Source: Mesostigma viride (Eukaryota; Streptophyta; Mesostigmatophyceae; Mesostigmatales; Mesostigmataceae). Taken from it: a stretch of 64,000 bases of DNA. The translations under genes and the position numbers were made by a program. Shown in pieces: positions 21,601 through 34,100 of the stretch. Location of the stretch: NCBI GenBank assembly GCA_009746045.1, contig RPFO01000188.1, forward strand, positions 2,146,874-2,210,873. Reading direction: 5' to 3'. Numbering within the stretch: position 1 is the first letter of the stretch; each line of letters starts with the position of its first letter. The notes below the pieces were generated by a model that had not been told where the DNA came from, did no database searches, and worked only from the letters and a program-made list of their open reading frames with translations.

Positions 21601-21668
21601 TGGTCAAAATAATTTGTGTGTTTTATCCATAACAAGTAGACCCGGTAGGGGCCAAGCCCCTACTGGTA

Positions 21669-21928
21669 CAGTTATTCCATCATTCACGCCTTGATTTGGG
21701 TTCAAGGCTTTTGAGGAGTCAACCCAACTTTACGTGTGAATGCCTCTAGTACTACTTAATGGTACTGATTTGAACTAAAGATACTCAAACATACTGTTCT
21801 AAACTACTTTGAACTGGAATGGCGAAATCCGATGCGACCCAACGGGAGCACGAGTTTAATTAATTATCCTACCCAACTTAAGGCGTGAACACAACTTAAG
21901 CCAACTCAACTTAAGGCATGAATGACTG
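21669..21928. mobile_element. Mariner-like MITE containing a LINE 3' tail
   Basis: The left end TA/CAGTTATTC...CATTCACGCCTT and the right end AAGGCATGAATGACTG/TA are inverted and match the ends of the MITEs at 13597 and 17847. Inside, at 21837-21866, CCCAACGGGAGCACGAGTTT followed by AATTAATTA repeats the 3' end of the LINE at 17190-17644, so a LINE tip appears nested in it. Confidence 0.5.
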
Positions 21929-22125
21929 TACATACTTTATTATTAGGGTAAAGAGACATGCCGTTTGCTTTCAATTGGTGGTTGGGTTGTTTGCTTTGCT
22001 GTTTGGTTCGGTGGGTGAGTGCAGTGTATACCTATAGGGGCTAGGGTAACTTGGCAGCACCTGCAGAACAACCCGTGGATGATGGTACTATCCCGTAGTG
22101 CTTTGGTTAGTATGGTGCACCCGTG

Positions 22126-25100
22126 CGTGGTCAGTGAGTTTCAAATGTGTGTGCTTGGTCAGTGGGTGGAACGTGTGCTTGGTCAGTGGGTGGAACGTGT
22201 GGGTGGGACGTGTGCTTGATCATTGGGTGGAACGTGTGCTTGGTCAGTGGGTGGCACGTGTGCTTGGTCAGTGGGTGGAAAATGTGCTTGGTCAGTGGGT
22301 GGAACGTGTGCAGCTTGGTCAGTGGATGGAACGTGTGCTTGGTCAGTGGGTGGCACGTGTGCTTGGTCAGTGGGTGGAACATGTGCTTGGTCAGTGGGTG
22401 GAACATGTGCTTGGTCGGTGGGTGGAACGTGTGCTTGGTCAGTGGGTGGAACGTGTGCTTGGTCATTGGGTGGAACATGTGCTTGGTCAGTGGGTGGAAC
22501 ATGTGCTTGGTCAGTGGATGGAACGTGTGCTTGGTCAGTGGGTGGAACATGTCCTTGGTCAGTGGGTGGAACGTGTGCTTGGTCAGTGGGTGGAACGTGT
22601 GCTTGGTCAGTGGGTGGAACGTGTGCTTGGTCATTGGGTGGAACGTGTGCTTGGTCAGTGGGTGGAACGTGTGCTTGGTCAGTGGGTGGAACATGTGCTT
22701 GGTCAGTGGGTGGCAGGTGTGCTTGGTCAGTGGATGGAACATGTGCTTGGTCAGTGGGTGGAACGTGTGCTTGGTCAGTGGGTGGAACGTGTGCTTGGTC
22801 AATGGGTGGAACGTGTGCTTCGTCAGTGGATGGAACGTGTGCTTGGTCAGTGGGTGGAACATGTGCTTGGTCAGTGGGTGGAGCATGTGCTTGGTCAGTG
22901 GGTGGAACGTGTGCTTGGTCAATGGGTGGAACGTGTGCTTGGTCAATGGATGGAACATGTGCTTCGTCAGTGGGTGGAACGTGTGCTTGGTCAGTGGGTG
23001 GAACGTGTGCTTGGTCAATGGGTGGAACGTGTGCTTGGTCAGTGGGTGGAACGTGTGCTTGGTCAGTGGATGGAACATGTGCTTGATCATTGGGTGGAAC
23101 GTGTGCTTGGTCAGTGGGTGGCACGTGTGCTTGGTCAGTGGGTGGAACATGTGCTTGGTCAGTGGGTGGAACGTGTGCAGCTTGGTCAGTGGATGGAACG
23201 TGTGCTTGGTCAGTGGGTGGCACGTGTGCTTGGTCAGTGGGTGGAACATGTGCTTGGTCAGTGGGTGGAACATGTGCTTGGTCGGTGGGTGGAACGTGTG
23301 CTTGGTCAGTGGGTGGAGCATGTGCTTGGTCATTGGGTGGAACATGTGCTTGGTCAGTGGGTGGAACATGTGCTTGGTCAGTGGATGGAACGTGTGCTTG
23401 GTCAGTGGGTGGAACATGTGCTTGGTCAGTGGGTGGAACGTGTGCTTGGTCAGTGGGTGGAACGTGTGCTTGGTCAGTGGGTGGAACGTGTGCTTGGTCA
23501 TTGGGTGGAACGTGTGCTTGGTCAGTGGGTGGAACGTGTGCTTGGTCAGTGGGTGGAACATGTGCTTGGTCAGTGGGTGGCAGGTGTGCTTGGTCAGTGG
23601 ATGGAACATGTGCTTGGTCAGTGGGTGGAACGTGTGCTTGGTCAGTGGGTGGAACGTGTGCTTGGTCAATGGGTGGAACGTGTGCTTCGTCAGTGGATGG
23701 AACGTGTGCTTGGTCAGTGGGTGGAACATGTGCTTGGTCAGTGGGTGGAGCATGTGCTTGGTCAGTGGGTGGAACGTGTGCTTGGTCAATGGGTGGAACG
23801 TGTGCTTGGTCAGTGGGTGGCACGTGTGCTTGGTCAGTGGGTGGAACATGTGCTTGGTCAGTGGGTGGAACATGTGCTTGGTCAGTGGGTGGAACGTGTG
23901 CTTGGTCAGTGGGTGGAGCATGTGCTTGGTCAGTGGGTGGAACATGTGCTTGGTCAGTGGGTGGAACATGTGCTTGGTCAGTGGGTGGAACGTGTGCTTG
24001 GTCAGTGGGTGGCAGGTGTGCTTGGTCAGTGGGTGGAACGTGTGCTTGGTCAGTGGGTGGAACGTGTGCTTGGTCAGTGGGTGGAACGTGTGCTTGGTCA
24101 GTGGGTGGAATGTGTGCTTGGTCAGTGGGTGGAACGTGTGCTTGGTCAGTGGGTGGAACATGTGCTTGGTCAGTGGGTGGCAGGTGTGCTTGGTCAGTGG
24201 TGGAACATGTGCTTGGTCAGTGGGTGGAACGTGTGCTTGGTCAGTGGGTGGAACGTGTGCTTGGTCAGTGGGTGGAACGTGTGCTTGGTCAGTGGATGGA
24301 ACGTGTGCTTGGTCAGTGGGTGGAACGTGTGCTTGGTCAGTGGGTGGAACGTGTGCTTGGTCAGTGGGTGGAACGTGTGCTTGGTCAGTGGGTGGAACAT
24401 GTGCTTGGTCAGTGGGTGGAACATGTGCTTGGTCAGTGGGTGGAACGTGTGCTTGGTCAGTGGGTGGACATGTGCTTGGTCAGTGGGTGGAACATGTGCT
24501 TGGTCAGTGGGTGGAACATGTGCTTGGTCAGTGGGTGGAACGTGTGCTTGGTCAGTGGGTGGCAGTGTGCTTGGTCAGTGGGTGGAACGTGTGCTTGGTC
24601 AGTGGGTGGAACGTGTGCTTGGTCAGTGGGTGGAACGTGTGCTTGGTCAGTGGGTGGAACGTGTGCTTGGTCAGTGGGTGGAACGTGTGCTTGGTCAGTG
24701 GGTGGAACATGTGCTTGGTCAGTGGGTGGAACGTGTGCTTGGTCAGTGGGTGGAACATGTGCTTGGTCAGTGGGTGGAACGTGTGCTTGGTCAGTGGGTG
24801 GAACGTGTGCTTGGTCAGTGGGTGGAACGTGTGCTTGGTCAGTGGGTGGAACGTGTGCTTGGTCAGTGGGTGGAACGTGTGCTTGGTCAGTGGGTGGAAC
24901 GTGTGCTTGGTCAGTGGGTGGAACATGTGCTTGGTCAGTGGGTGGAACGTGTGCTTGGTCAGTGGGTGGAACATGTGCTTGGTCAGTGGGTGGAACGTGT
25001 GCTTGGTCAGTGGGTGGAACGTGTGCTTGGTCAGTGGGTGGAACGTGTGCTTGGTCAGTGGGTGGAACGTGTGCTTGGTCAGTGGGTGGAACATGTGCTT

Positions 25101-28100
25101 GGTCAGTGGGTGGAACATGTGCTTGGTCAGTGGGTGGAACGTGTGCTTGGTCAGTGGGTGGAACGTGTGCTTGGTCAGTGGGTGGAACGTGTGCTTGGTC
25201 AGTGGGTGGAACATGTGCTTGGTCAGTGGGTGGAACATGTGCTTGGTCAGTGGGTGGAACGTGTGCTTGGTCAGTGGGTGGAACATGTGCTTGGTCAGTG
25301 GGTGGAACATGTGCTTGGTCAGTGGGTGGAACGTGTGCTTGGTCAGTGGGTGGAACGTGTGCTTGGTCAGTGGGTGGAACGTGTGCTTGGTCAGTGGGTG
25401 GAACGTGTGCTTGGTCAGTGGGTGGAACGTGTGCTTGGTCAGTGGGTGGAACGTGTGCTTGGTCAGTGGGTGGAACGTGTGCTTGGTCAGTGGGTGGAAC
25501 GTGTGCTTGGTCAGTGGGTGGAACATGTGCTTGGTCAGTGGGTGGAACGTGTGCTTGGTCAGTGGGTGGAACATGTGCTTGGTCAGTGGGTGGAACGTGT
25601 GCTTGGTCAGTGGGTGGAACGTGTGCTTGGTCAGTGGGTGGAACGTGTGCTTGGTCAGTGGGTGGAACGTGTGCTTGGTCAGTGGGTGGAACATGTGCTT
25701 GGTCAGTGGGTGGAACGTGTGCTTGGTCAGTGGGTGGAACATGTGCTTGGTCAGTGGGTGGAACGTGTGCTTGGTCAGTGGGTGGAACGTGTGCTTGGTC
25801 AGTGGGTGGAACATGTGCTTGGTCAGTGGGTGGAACGTGTGCTTGGTCAGTGGGTGGAACGTGTGCTTGGTCAGTGGGTGGAACGTGTGCTTGGTCAGTG
25901 GGTGGAACGTGTGCTTGGTCAGTGGGTGGAACATGTGCTTGGTCAGTGGGTGGAACGTGTGCTTGGTCAGTGGGTGGAACATGTGCTTGGTCAGTGGGTG
26001 GAACATGTGCTTGGTCAGTGGGTGGAACGTGTGCTTGGTCAGTGGGTGGAACGTGTGCTTGGTCAGTGGGTGGAACGTGTGCTTGGTCAGTGGGTGGAAC
26101 GTGTGCTTGGTCAGTGGGTGGAACATGTGCTTGGTCAGTGGGTGGAACGTGTGCTTGGTCAGTGGGTGGAACATGTGCTTGGTCAGTGGGTGGAACGTGT
26201 GCTTGGTCAGTGGGTGGAACATGTGCTTGGTCAGTGGGTGGAACGTGTGCTTGGTCAGTGGGTGGAACATGTGCTTGGTCAGTGGGTGGAACATGTGCTT
26301 GGTCAGTGGGTGGAACGTGTGCTTGGTCAGTGGGTGGACATGTGCTTGGTCAGTGGGTGGAACGTGTGCTTGGTCAGTGGGTGGAACGTGTGCTTGGTCA
26401 GTGGGTGGAACATGTGCTTGGTCAGTGGGTGGAACGTGTGCTTGGTCAGTGGGTGGAACGTGTGCTTGGTCAGTGGGTGGAACGTGTGCTTGGTCAGTGG
26501 GTGGAACGTGTGCTTGGTCAGTGGGTGGAACATGTGCTTGGTCAGTGGGTGGAACATGTGCTTGGTCAGTGGGTGGAACGTGTGCTTGGTCAGTGGGTGG
26601 AACATGTGCTTGGTCAGTGGGTGGAACGTGTGCTTGGTCAGTGGGTGGAACATGTGCTTGGTCAGTGGGTGGAACATGTGCTTGGTCAGTGGGTGGAACA
26701 TGTGCTTGGTCAGTGGGTGGAACATGTGCTTGGTCAGTGGGTGGAACGTGTGCTTGGTCAGTGGGTGGAACGTGTGCTTGGTCAGTGGGTGGAACGTGTG
26801 CTTGGTCAGTGGGTGGAACGTGTGCTTGGTCAGTGGGTGGAACGTGTGCTTGGTCAGTGGGTGGAACGTGTGCTTGGTCAGTGGGTGGAACGTGTGCTTG
26901 GTCAGTGGGTGGAACGTGTGCTTGGTCAGTGGGTGGAACGTGTGCTTGGTCAGTGGGTGGAACGTGTGCTTGGTCAGTGGGTGGAACGTGTGCTTGGTCA
27001 GTGGGTGGAACGTGTGCTTGGTCAGTGGGTGGAACGTGTGCTTGGTCAGTGGGTGGAACATGTGCTTGGTCAGTGGGTGGAACGTGTGCTTGGTCAGTGG
27101 GTGGAACGTGTGCTTGGTCAGTGGGTGGAACATGTGCTTGGTCAGTGGGTGGAACGTGTGCTTGGTCAGTGGGTGGAACATGTGCTTGGTCAGTGGGTGG
27201 AACGTGTGCTTGGTCAGTGGGTGGAACGTGTGCTTGGTCAGTGGGTGGAACGTGTGCTTGGTCAGTGGGTGGAACGTGTGCTTGGTCAGTGGGTGGAACG
27301 TGTGCTTGGTCAGTGGGTGGAACGTGTGCTTGGTCAGTGGGTGGAACGTGTGCTTGGTCAGTGGGTGGAACATGTGCTTGGTCAGTGGGTGGAACGTGTG
27401 CTTGGTCAGTGGGTGGAACGTGTGCTTGGTCAGTGGGTGGAACATGTGCTTGGTCAGTGGGTGGAACGTGTGCTTGGTCAGTGGGTGGAACGTGTGCTTG
27501 GTCAGTGGGTGGAACGTGTGCTTGGTCAGTGGGTGGAACGTGTGCTTGGTCAGTGGGTGGAACGTGTGCTTGGTCAGTGGGTGGAACGTGTGCTTGGTCA
27601 GTGGGTGGAACATGTGCTTGGTCAGTGGGTGGAACGTGTGCTTGGTCAGTGGGTGGAACGTGTGCTTGGTCAGTGGGTGGAACGTGTGCTTGGTCAGTGG
27701 GTGGAACGTGTGCTTGGTCAGTGGGTGGAACGTGTGCTTGGTCAGTGGGTGGAACGTGTGCTTGGTCAGTGGGTGGAACGTGTGCTTGGTCAGTGGGTGG
27801 AACATGTGCTTGGTCAGTGGGTGGAACGTGTGCTTGGTCAGTGGGTGGAACGTGTGCTTGGTCAGTGGGTGGAACATGTGCTTGGTCAGTGGGTGGAACG
27901 TGTGCTTGGTCAGTGGGTGGAACGTGTGCTTGGTCAGTGGGTGGAACATGTGCTTGGTCAGTGGGTGGAACGTGTGCTTGGTCAGTGGGTGGAACATGTG
28001 CTTGGTCAGTGGGTGGAACGTGTGCTTGGTCAGTGGGTGGAACGTGTGCTTGGTCAGTGGGTGGAACATGTGCTTGGTCAGTGGGTGGAACGTGTGCTTG

Positions 28101-31100
28101 GTCAGTGGGTGGAACATGTGCTTGGTCAGTGGGTGGAACATGTGCTTGGTCAGTGGGTGGAACGTGTGCTTGGTCAGTGGGTGGAACATGTGCTTGGTCA
28201 GTGGGTGGAACGTGTGCTTGGTCAGTGGGTGGAACGTGTGCTTGGTCAGTGGGTGGAACGTGTGCTTGGTCAGTGGGTGGAACGTGTGCTTGGTCAGTGG
28301 GTGGAACGTGTGCTTGGTCAGTGGGTGGAACGTGTGCTTGGTCAGTGGGTGGAACGTGTGCTTGGTCAGTGGGTGGAACGTGTGCTTGGTCAGTGGGTGG
28401 AACGTGTGCTTGGTCAGTGGGTGGAACGTGTGCTTGGTCAGTGGGTGGAACGTGTGCTTGGTCAGTGGGTGGAACGTGTGCTTGGTCAGTGGGTGGAACG
28501 TGTGCTTGGTCAGTGGGTGGAACGTGTGCTTGGTCAGTGGGTGGAACGTGTGCTTGGTCAGTGGGTGGAACATGTGCTTGGTCAGTGGGTGGAACGTGTG
28601 CTTGGTCAGTGGGTGGAACATGTGCTTGGTCAGTGGGTGGAACGTGTGCTTGGTCAGTGGGTGGAACGTGTGCTTGGTCAGTGGGTGGAACGTGTGCTTG
28701 GTCAGTGGGTGGAACGTGTGCTTGGTCAGTGGGTGGAACATGTGCTTGGTCAGTGGGTGGAACGTGTGCTTGGTCAGTGGGTGGAACGTGTGCTTGGTCA
28801 GTGGGTGGAACGTGTGCTTGGTCAGTGGGTGGAACGTGTGCTTGGTCAGTGGGTGGAACGTGTGCTTGGTCAGTGGGTGGAACGTGTGCTTGGTCAGTGG
28901 GTGGAACGTGTGCTTGGTCAGTGGGTGGAACGTGTGCTTGGTCAGTGGGTGGAACGTGTGCTTGGTCAGTGGGTGGAACGTGTGCTTGGTCAGTGGGTGG
29001 AACGTGTGCTTGGTCAGTGGGTGGAACGTGTGCTTGGTCAGTGGGTGGAACGTGTGCTTGGTCAGTGGGTGGAACGTGTGCTTGGTCAGTGGGTGGAACG
29101 TGTGCTTGGTCAGTGGGTGGAACATGTGCTTGGTCAGTGGGTGGAACGTGTGCTTGGTCAGTGGGTGGAACGTGTGCTTGGTCAGTGGGTGGAACGTGTG
29201 CTTGGTCAGTGGGTGGAACGTGTGCTTGGTCAGTGGGTGGAACGTGTGCTTGGTCAGTGGGTGGAACGTGTGCTTGGTCAGTGGGTGGAACGTGTGCTTG
29301 GTCAGTGGGTGGAACGTGTGCTTGGTCAGTGGGTGGAACGTGTGCTTGGTCAGTGGGTGGAACGTGTGCTTGGTCAGTGGGTGGAACGTGTGCTTGGTCA
29401 GTGGGTGGAACGTGTGCTTGGTCAGTGGGTGGAACGTGTGCTTGGTCAGTGGGTGGAACGTGTGCTTGGTCAGTGGGTGGAACGTGTGCTTGGTCAGTGG
29501 GTGGAACGTGTGCTTGGTCAGTGGGTGGAACGTGTGCTTGGTCAGTGGGTGGAACGTGTGCTTGGTCAGTGGGTGGAACGTGTGCTTGGTCAGTGGGTGG
29601 AACGTGTGCTTGGTCAGTGGGTGGAACGTGTGCTTGGTCAGTGGGTGGAACGTGTGCTTGGTCAGTGGGTGGAACGTGTGCTTGGTCAGTGGGTGGAACG
29701 TGTGCTTGGTCAGTGGGTGGAACGTGTGCTTGGTCAGTGGGTGGAACGTGTGCTTGGTCAGTGGGTGGAACGTGTGCTTGGTCAGTGGGTGGAACGTGTG
29801 CTTGGTCAGTGGGTGGAACGTGTGCTTGGTCAGTGGGTGGAACGTGTGCTTGGTCAGTGGGTGGAACGTGTGCTTGGTCAGTGGGTGGAACATGTGCTTG
29901 GTCAGTGGGTGGAACGTGTGCTTGGTCAGTGGGTGGAACATGTGCTTGGTCAGTGGGTGGAACGTGTGCTTGGTCAGTGGGTGGAACGTGTGCTTGGTCA
30001 GTGGGTGGAACGTGTGCTTGGTCACGTGTGCTTGGTCAGTGGGTGGAACGTGTGCTTGGTCAGTGGGTGGAACGTGTGCTTGGTCAGTGGGTGGAACGTG
30101 TGCTTGGTCAGTGGGTGGAACGTGTGCTTGGTCAGTGGGTGGAACGTGTGCTTGGTCAGTGGGTGGAACGTGTGCTTGGTCAGTGGGTGGAACGTGTGCT
30201 TGGTCAGTGGGTGGAACGTGTGCTTGGTCAGTGGGTGGAACGTGTGCTTGGTCAGTGGGTGGAACGTGTGCTTGGTCAGTGGGTGGAACGTGTGCTTGGT
30301 CAGTGGGTGGAACGTGTGCTTGGTCAGTGGGTGGAACGTGTGCTTGGTCAGTGGGTGGAACGTGTGCTTGGTCAGTGGGTGGAACGTGTGCTTGGTCAGT
30401 GGGTGGAACGTGTGCTTGGTCAGTGGGTGGAACGTGTGCTTGGTCAGTGGGTGGAACGTGTGCTTGGTCAGTGGGTGGAACGTGTGCTTGGTCAGTGGGT
30501 GGAACGTGTGCTTGGTCAGTGGGTGGAACGTGTGCTTGGTCAGTGGGTGGAACGTGTGCTTGGTCAGTGGGTGGAACGTGTGCTTGGTCAGTGGGTGGAA
30601 CGTGTGCTTGGTCAGTGGGTGGAACGTGTGCTTGGTCAGTGGGTGGAACGTGTGCTTGGTCAGTGGGTGGAACGTGTGCTTGGTCAGTGGGTGGAACGTG
30701 TGCTTGGTCAGTGGGTGGAACGTGTGCTTGGTCAGTGGGTGGAACGTGTGCTTGGTCAGTGGGTGGAACGTGTGCTTGGTCAGTGGGTGGAACGTGTGCT
30801 TGGTCAGTGGGTGGAACGTGTGCTTGGTCAGTGGGTGGAACATGTGCTTGGTCAGTGGGTGGAACGTGTGCTTGGTCAGTGGGTGGAACGTGTGCTTGGT
30901 CAGTGGGTGGAACGTGTGCTTGGTCAGTGGGTGGAACGTGTGCTTGGTCAGTGGGTGGAACGTGTGCTTGGTCAGTGGGTGGAACGTGTGCTTGGTCAGT
31001 GGGTGGAACGTGTGCTTGGTCAGTGGGTGGAACGTGTGCTTGGTCAGTGGGTGGAACGTGTGCTTGGTCAGTGGGTGGAACGTGTGCTTGGTCAGTGGGT

Positions 31101-34100
31101 GGAACGTGTGCTTGGTCAGTGGGTGGAACGTGTGCTTGGTCAGTGGGTGGAACGTGTGCTTGGTCAGTGGGTGGAACGTGTGCTTGGTCAGTGGGTGGAA
31201 CGTGTGCTTGGTCAGTGGGTGGAACATGTGCTTGGTCAGTGGGTGGAACGTGTGCTTGGTCAGTGGGTGGAACGTGTGCTTGGTCAGTGGGTGGAACATG
31301 TGCTTGGTCAGTGGGTGGAACGTGTGCTTGGTCAGTGGGTGGAACATGTGCTTGGTCAGTGGGTGGAACGTGTGCTTGGTCAGTGGGTGGAACGTGTGCT
31401 TGGTCAGTGGGTGGAACGTGTGCTTGGTCAGTGGGTGGAACGTGTGCTTGGTCAGTGGGTGGAACGTGTGCTTGGTCAGTGGGTGGAACGTGTGCTTGGT
31501 CAGTGGGTGGAACGTGTGCTTGGTCAGTGGGTGGAACGTGTGCTTGGTCAGTGGGTGGAACGTGTGCTTGGTCAGTGGGTGGAACGTGTGCTTGGTCAGT
31601 GGGTGGAACGTGTGCTTGGTCAGTGGGTGGAACGTGTGCTTGGTCAGTGGGTGGAACGTGTGCTTGGTCAGTGGGTGGAACGTGTGCTTGGTCAGTGGGT
31701 GGAACGTGTGCTTGGTCAGTGGGTGGAACGTGTGCTTGGTCAGTGGGTGGAACGTGTGCTTGGTCAGTGGGTGGAACGTGTGCTTGGTCAGTGGGTGGAA
31801 CGTGTGCTTGGTCAGTGGGTGGAACGTGTGCTTGGTCAGTGGGTGGAACGTGTGCTTGGTCAGTGGGTGGAACGTGTGCTTGGTCAGTGGGTGGAACATG
31901 TGCTTGGTCAGTGGGTGGAACGTGTGCTTGGTCAGTGGGTGGAACGTGTGCTTGGTCAGTGGGTGGAACATGTGCTTGGTCAGTGGGTGGAACGTGTGCT
32001 TGGTCAGTGGGTGGAACGTGTGCTTGGTCAGTGGGTGGAACGTGTGCTTGGTCAGTGGGTGGAACGTGTGCTTGGTCAGTGGGTGGAACGTGTGCTTGGT
32101 CAGTGGGTGGAACGTGTGCTTGGTCAGTGGGTGGAACGTGTGCTTGGTCAGTGGGTGGAACATGTGCTTGGTCAGTGGGTGGAACGTGTGCTTGGTCAGT
32201 GGGTGGAACGTGTGCTTGGTCAGTGGGTGGAACGTGTGCTTGGTCAGTGGGTGGAACGTGTGCTTGGTCAGTGGGTGGAACATGTGCTTGGTCAGTGGGT
32301 GGAACGTGTGCTTGGTCAGTGGGTGGAACGTGTGCTTGGTCAGTGGGTGGAACATGTGCTTGGTCAGTGGGTGGAACGTGTGCTTGGTCAGTGGGTGGAA
32401 CATGTGCTTGGTCAGTGGGTGGAACGTGTGCTTGGTCAGTGGGTGGAACGTGTGCTTGGTCAGTGGGTGGAACGTGTGCTTGGTCAGTGGGTGGAACGTG
32501 TGCTTGGTCAGTGGGTGGAACATGTGCTTGGTCAGTGGGTGGAACGTGTGCTTGGTCAGTGGGTGGAACGTGTGCTTGGTCAGTGGGTGGAACGTGTGCT
32601 TGGTCAGTGGGTGGAACGTGTGCTTGGTCAGTGGGTGGAACGTGTGCTTGGTCAGTGGGTGGAACGTGTGCTTGGTCAGTGGGTGGAACGTGTGCTTGGT
32701 CAGTGGGTGGAACGTGTGCTTGGTCAGTGGGTGGAACGTGTGCTTGGTCAGTGGGTGGAACGTGTGCTTGGTCAGTGGGTGGAACGTGTGCTTGGTCAGT
32801 GGGTGGAACGTGTGCTTGGTCAGTGGGTGGAACGTGTGCTTGGTCAGTGGGTGGAACGTGTGCTTGGTCAGTGGGTGGAACGTGTGCTTGGTCAGTGGGT
32901 GGAACGTGTGCTTGGTCAGTGGGTGGAACGTGTGCTTGGTCAGTGGGTGGAACGTGTGCTTGGTCAGTGGGTGGAACGTGTGCTTGGTCAGTGGGTGGAA
33001 CGTGTGCTTGGTCAGTGGGTGGAACGTGTGCTTGGTCAGTGGGTGGAACGTGTGCTTGGTCAGTGGGTGGAACGTGTGCTTGGTCAGTGGGTGGAACGTG
33101 TGCTTGGTCAGTGGGTGGAACGTGTGCTTGGTCAGTGGGTGGAACGTGTGCTTGGTCAGTGGGTGGAACGTGTGCTTGGTCAGTGGGTGGAACATGTGCT
33201 TGGTCAGTGGGTGGAACGTGTGCTTGGTCAGTGGGTGGAACGTGTGCTTGGTCAGTGGGTGGAACATGTGCTTGGTCAGTGGGTGGAACGTGTGCTTGGT
33301 CAGTGGGTGGAACGTGTGCTTGGTCAGTGGGTGGAACGTGTGCTTGGTCAGTGGGTGGAACGTGTGCTTGGTCAGTGGGTGGAACGTGTGCTTGGTCAGT
33401 GGGTGGAACGTGTGCTTGGTCAGTGGGTGGAACGTGTGCTTGGTCAGTGGGTGGAACGTGTGCTTGGTCAGTGGGTGGAACGTGTGCTTGGTCAGTGGGT
33501 GGAACGTGTGCTTGGTCAGTGGGTGGAACGTGTGCTTGGTCAGTGGGTGGAACGTGTGCTTGGTCAGTGGGTGGAACGTGTGCTTGGTCAGTGGGTGGAA
33601 CGTGTGCTTGGTCAGTGGGTGGAACATGTGCTTGGTCAGTGGGTGGAACGTGTGCTTGGTCAGTGGGTGGAACGTGTGCTTGGTCAGTGGGTGGAACGTG
33701 TGCTTGGTCAGTGGGTGGAACGTGTGCTTGGTCAGTGGGTGGAACATGTGCTTGGTCAGTGGGTGGAACGTGTGCTTGGTCAGTGGGTGGAACGTGTGCT
33801 TGGTCAGTGGGTGGAACGTGTGCTTGGTCAGTGGGTGGAACGTGTGCTTGGTCAGTGGGTGGAACGTGTGCTTGGTCAGTGGGTGGAACATGTGCTTGGT
33901 CAGTGGGTGGAACGTGTGCTTGGTCAGTGGGTGGAACGTGTGCTTGGTCAGTGGGTGGAACGTGTGCTTGGTCAGTGGGTGGAACGTGTGCTTGGTCAGT
34001 GGGTGGAACGTGTGCTTGGTCAGTGGGTGGAACGTGTGCTTGGTCAGTGGGTGGAACGTGTGCTTGGTCAGTGGGTGGAACGTGTGCTTGGTCAGTGGGT

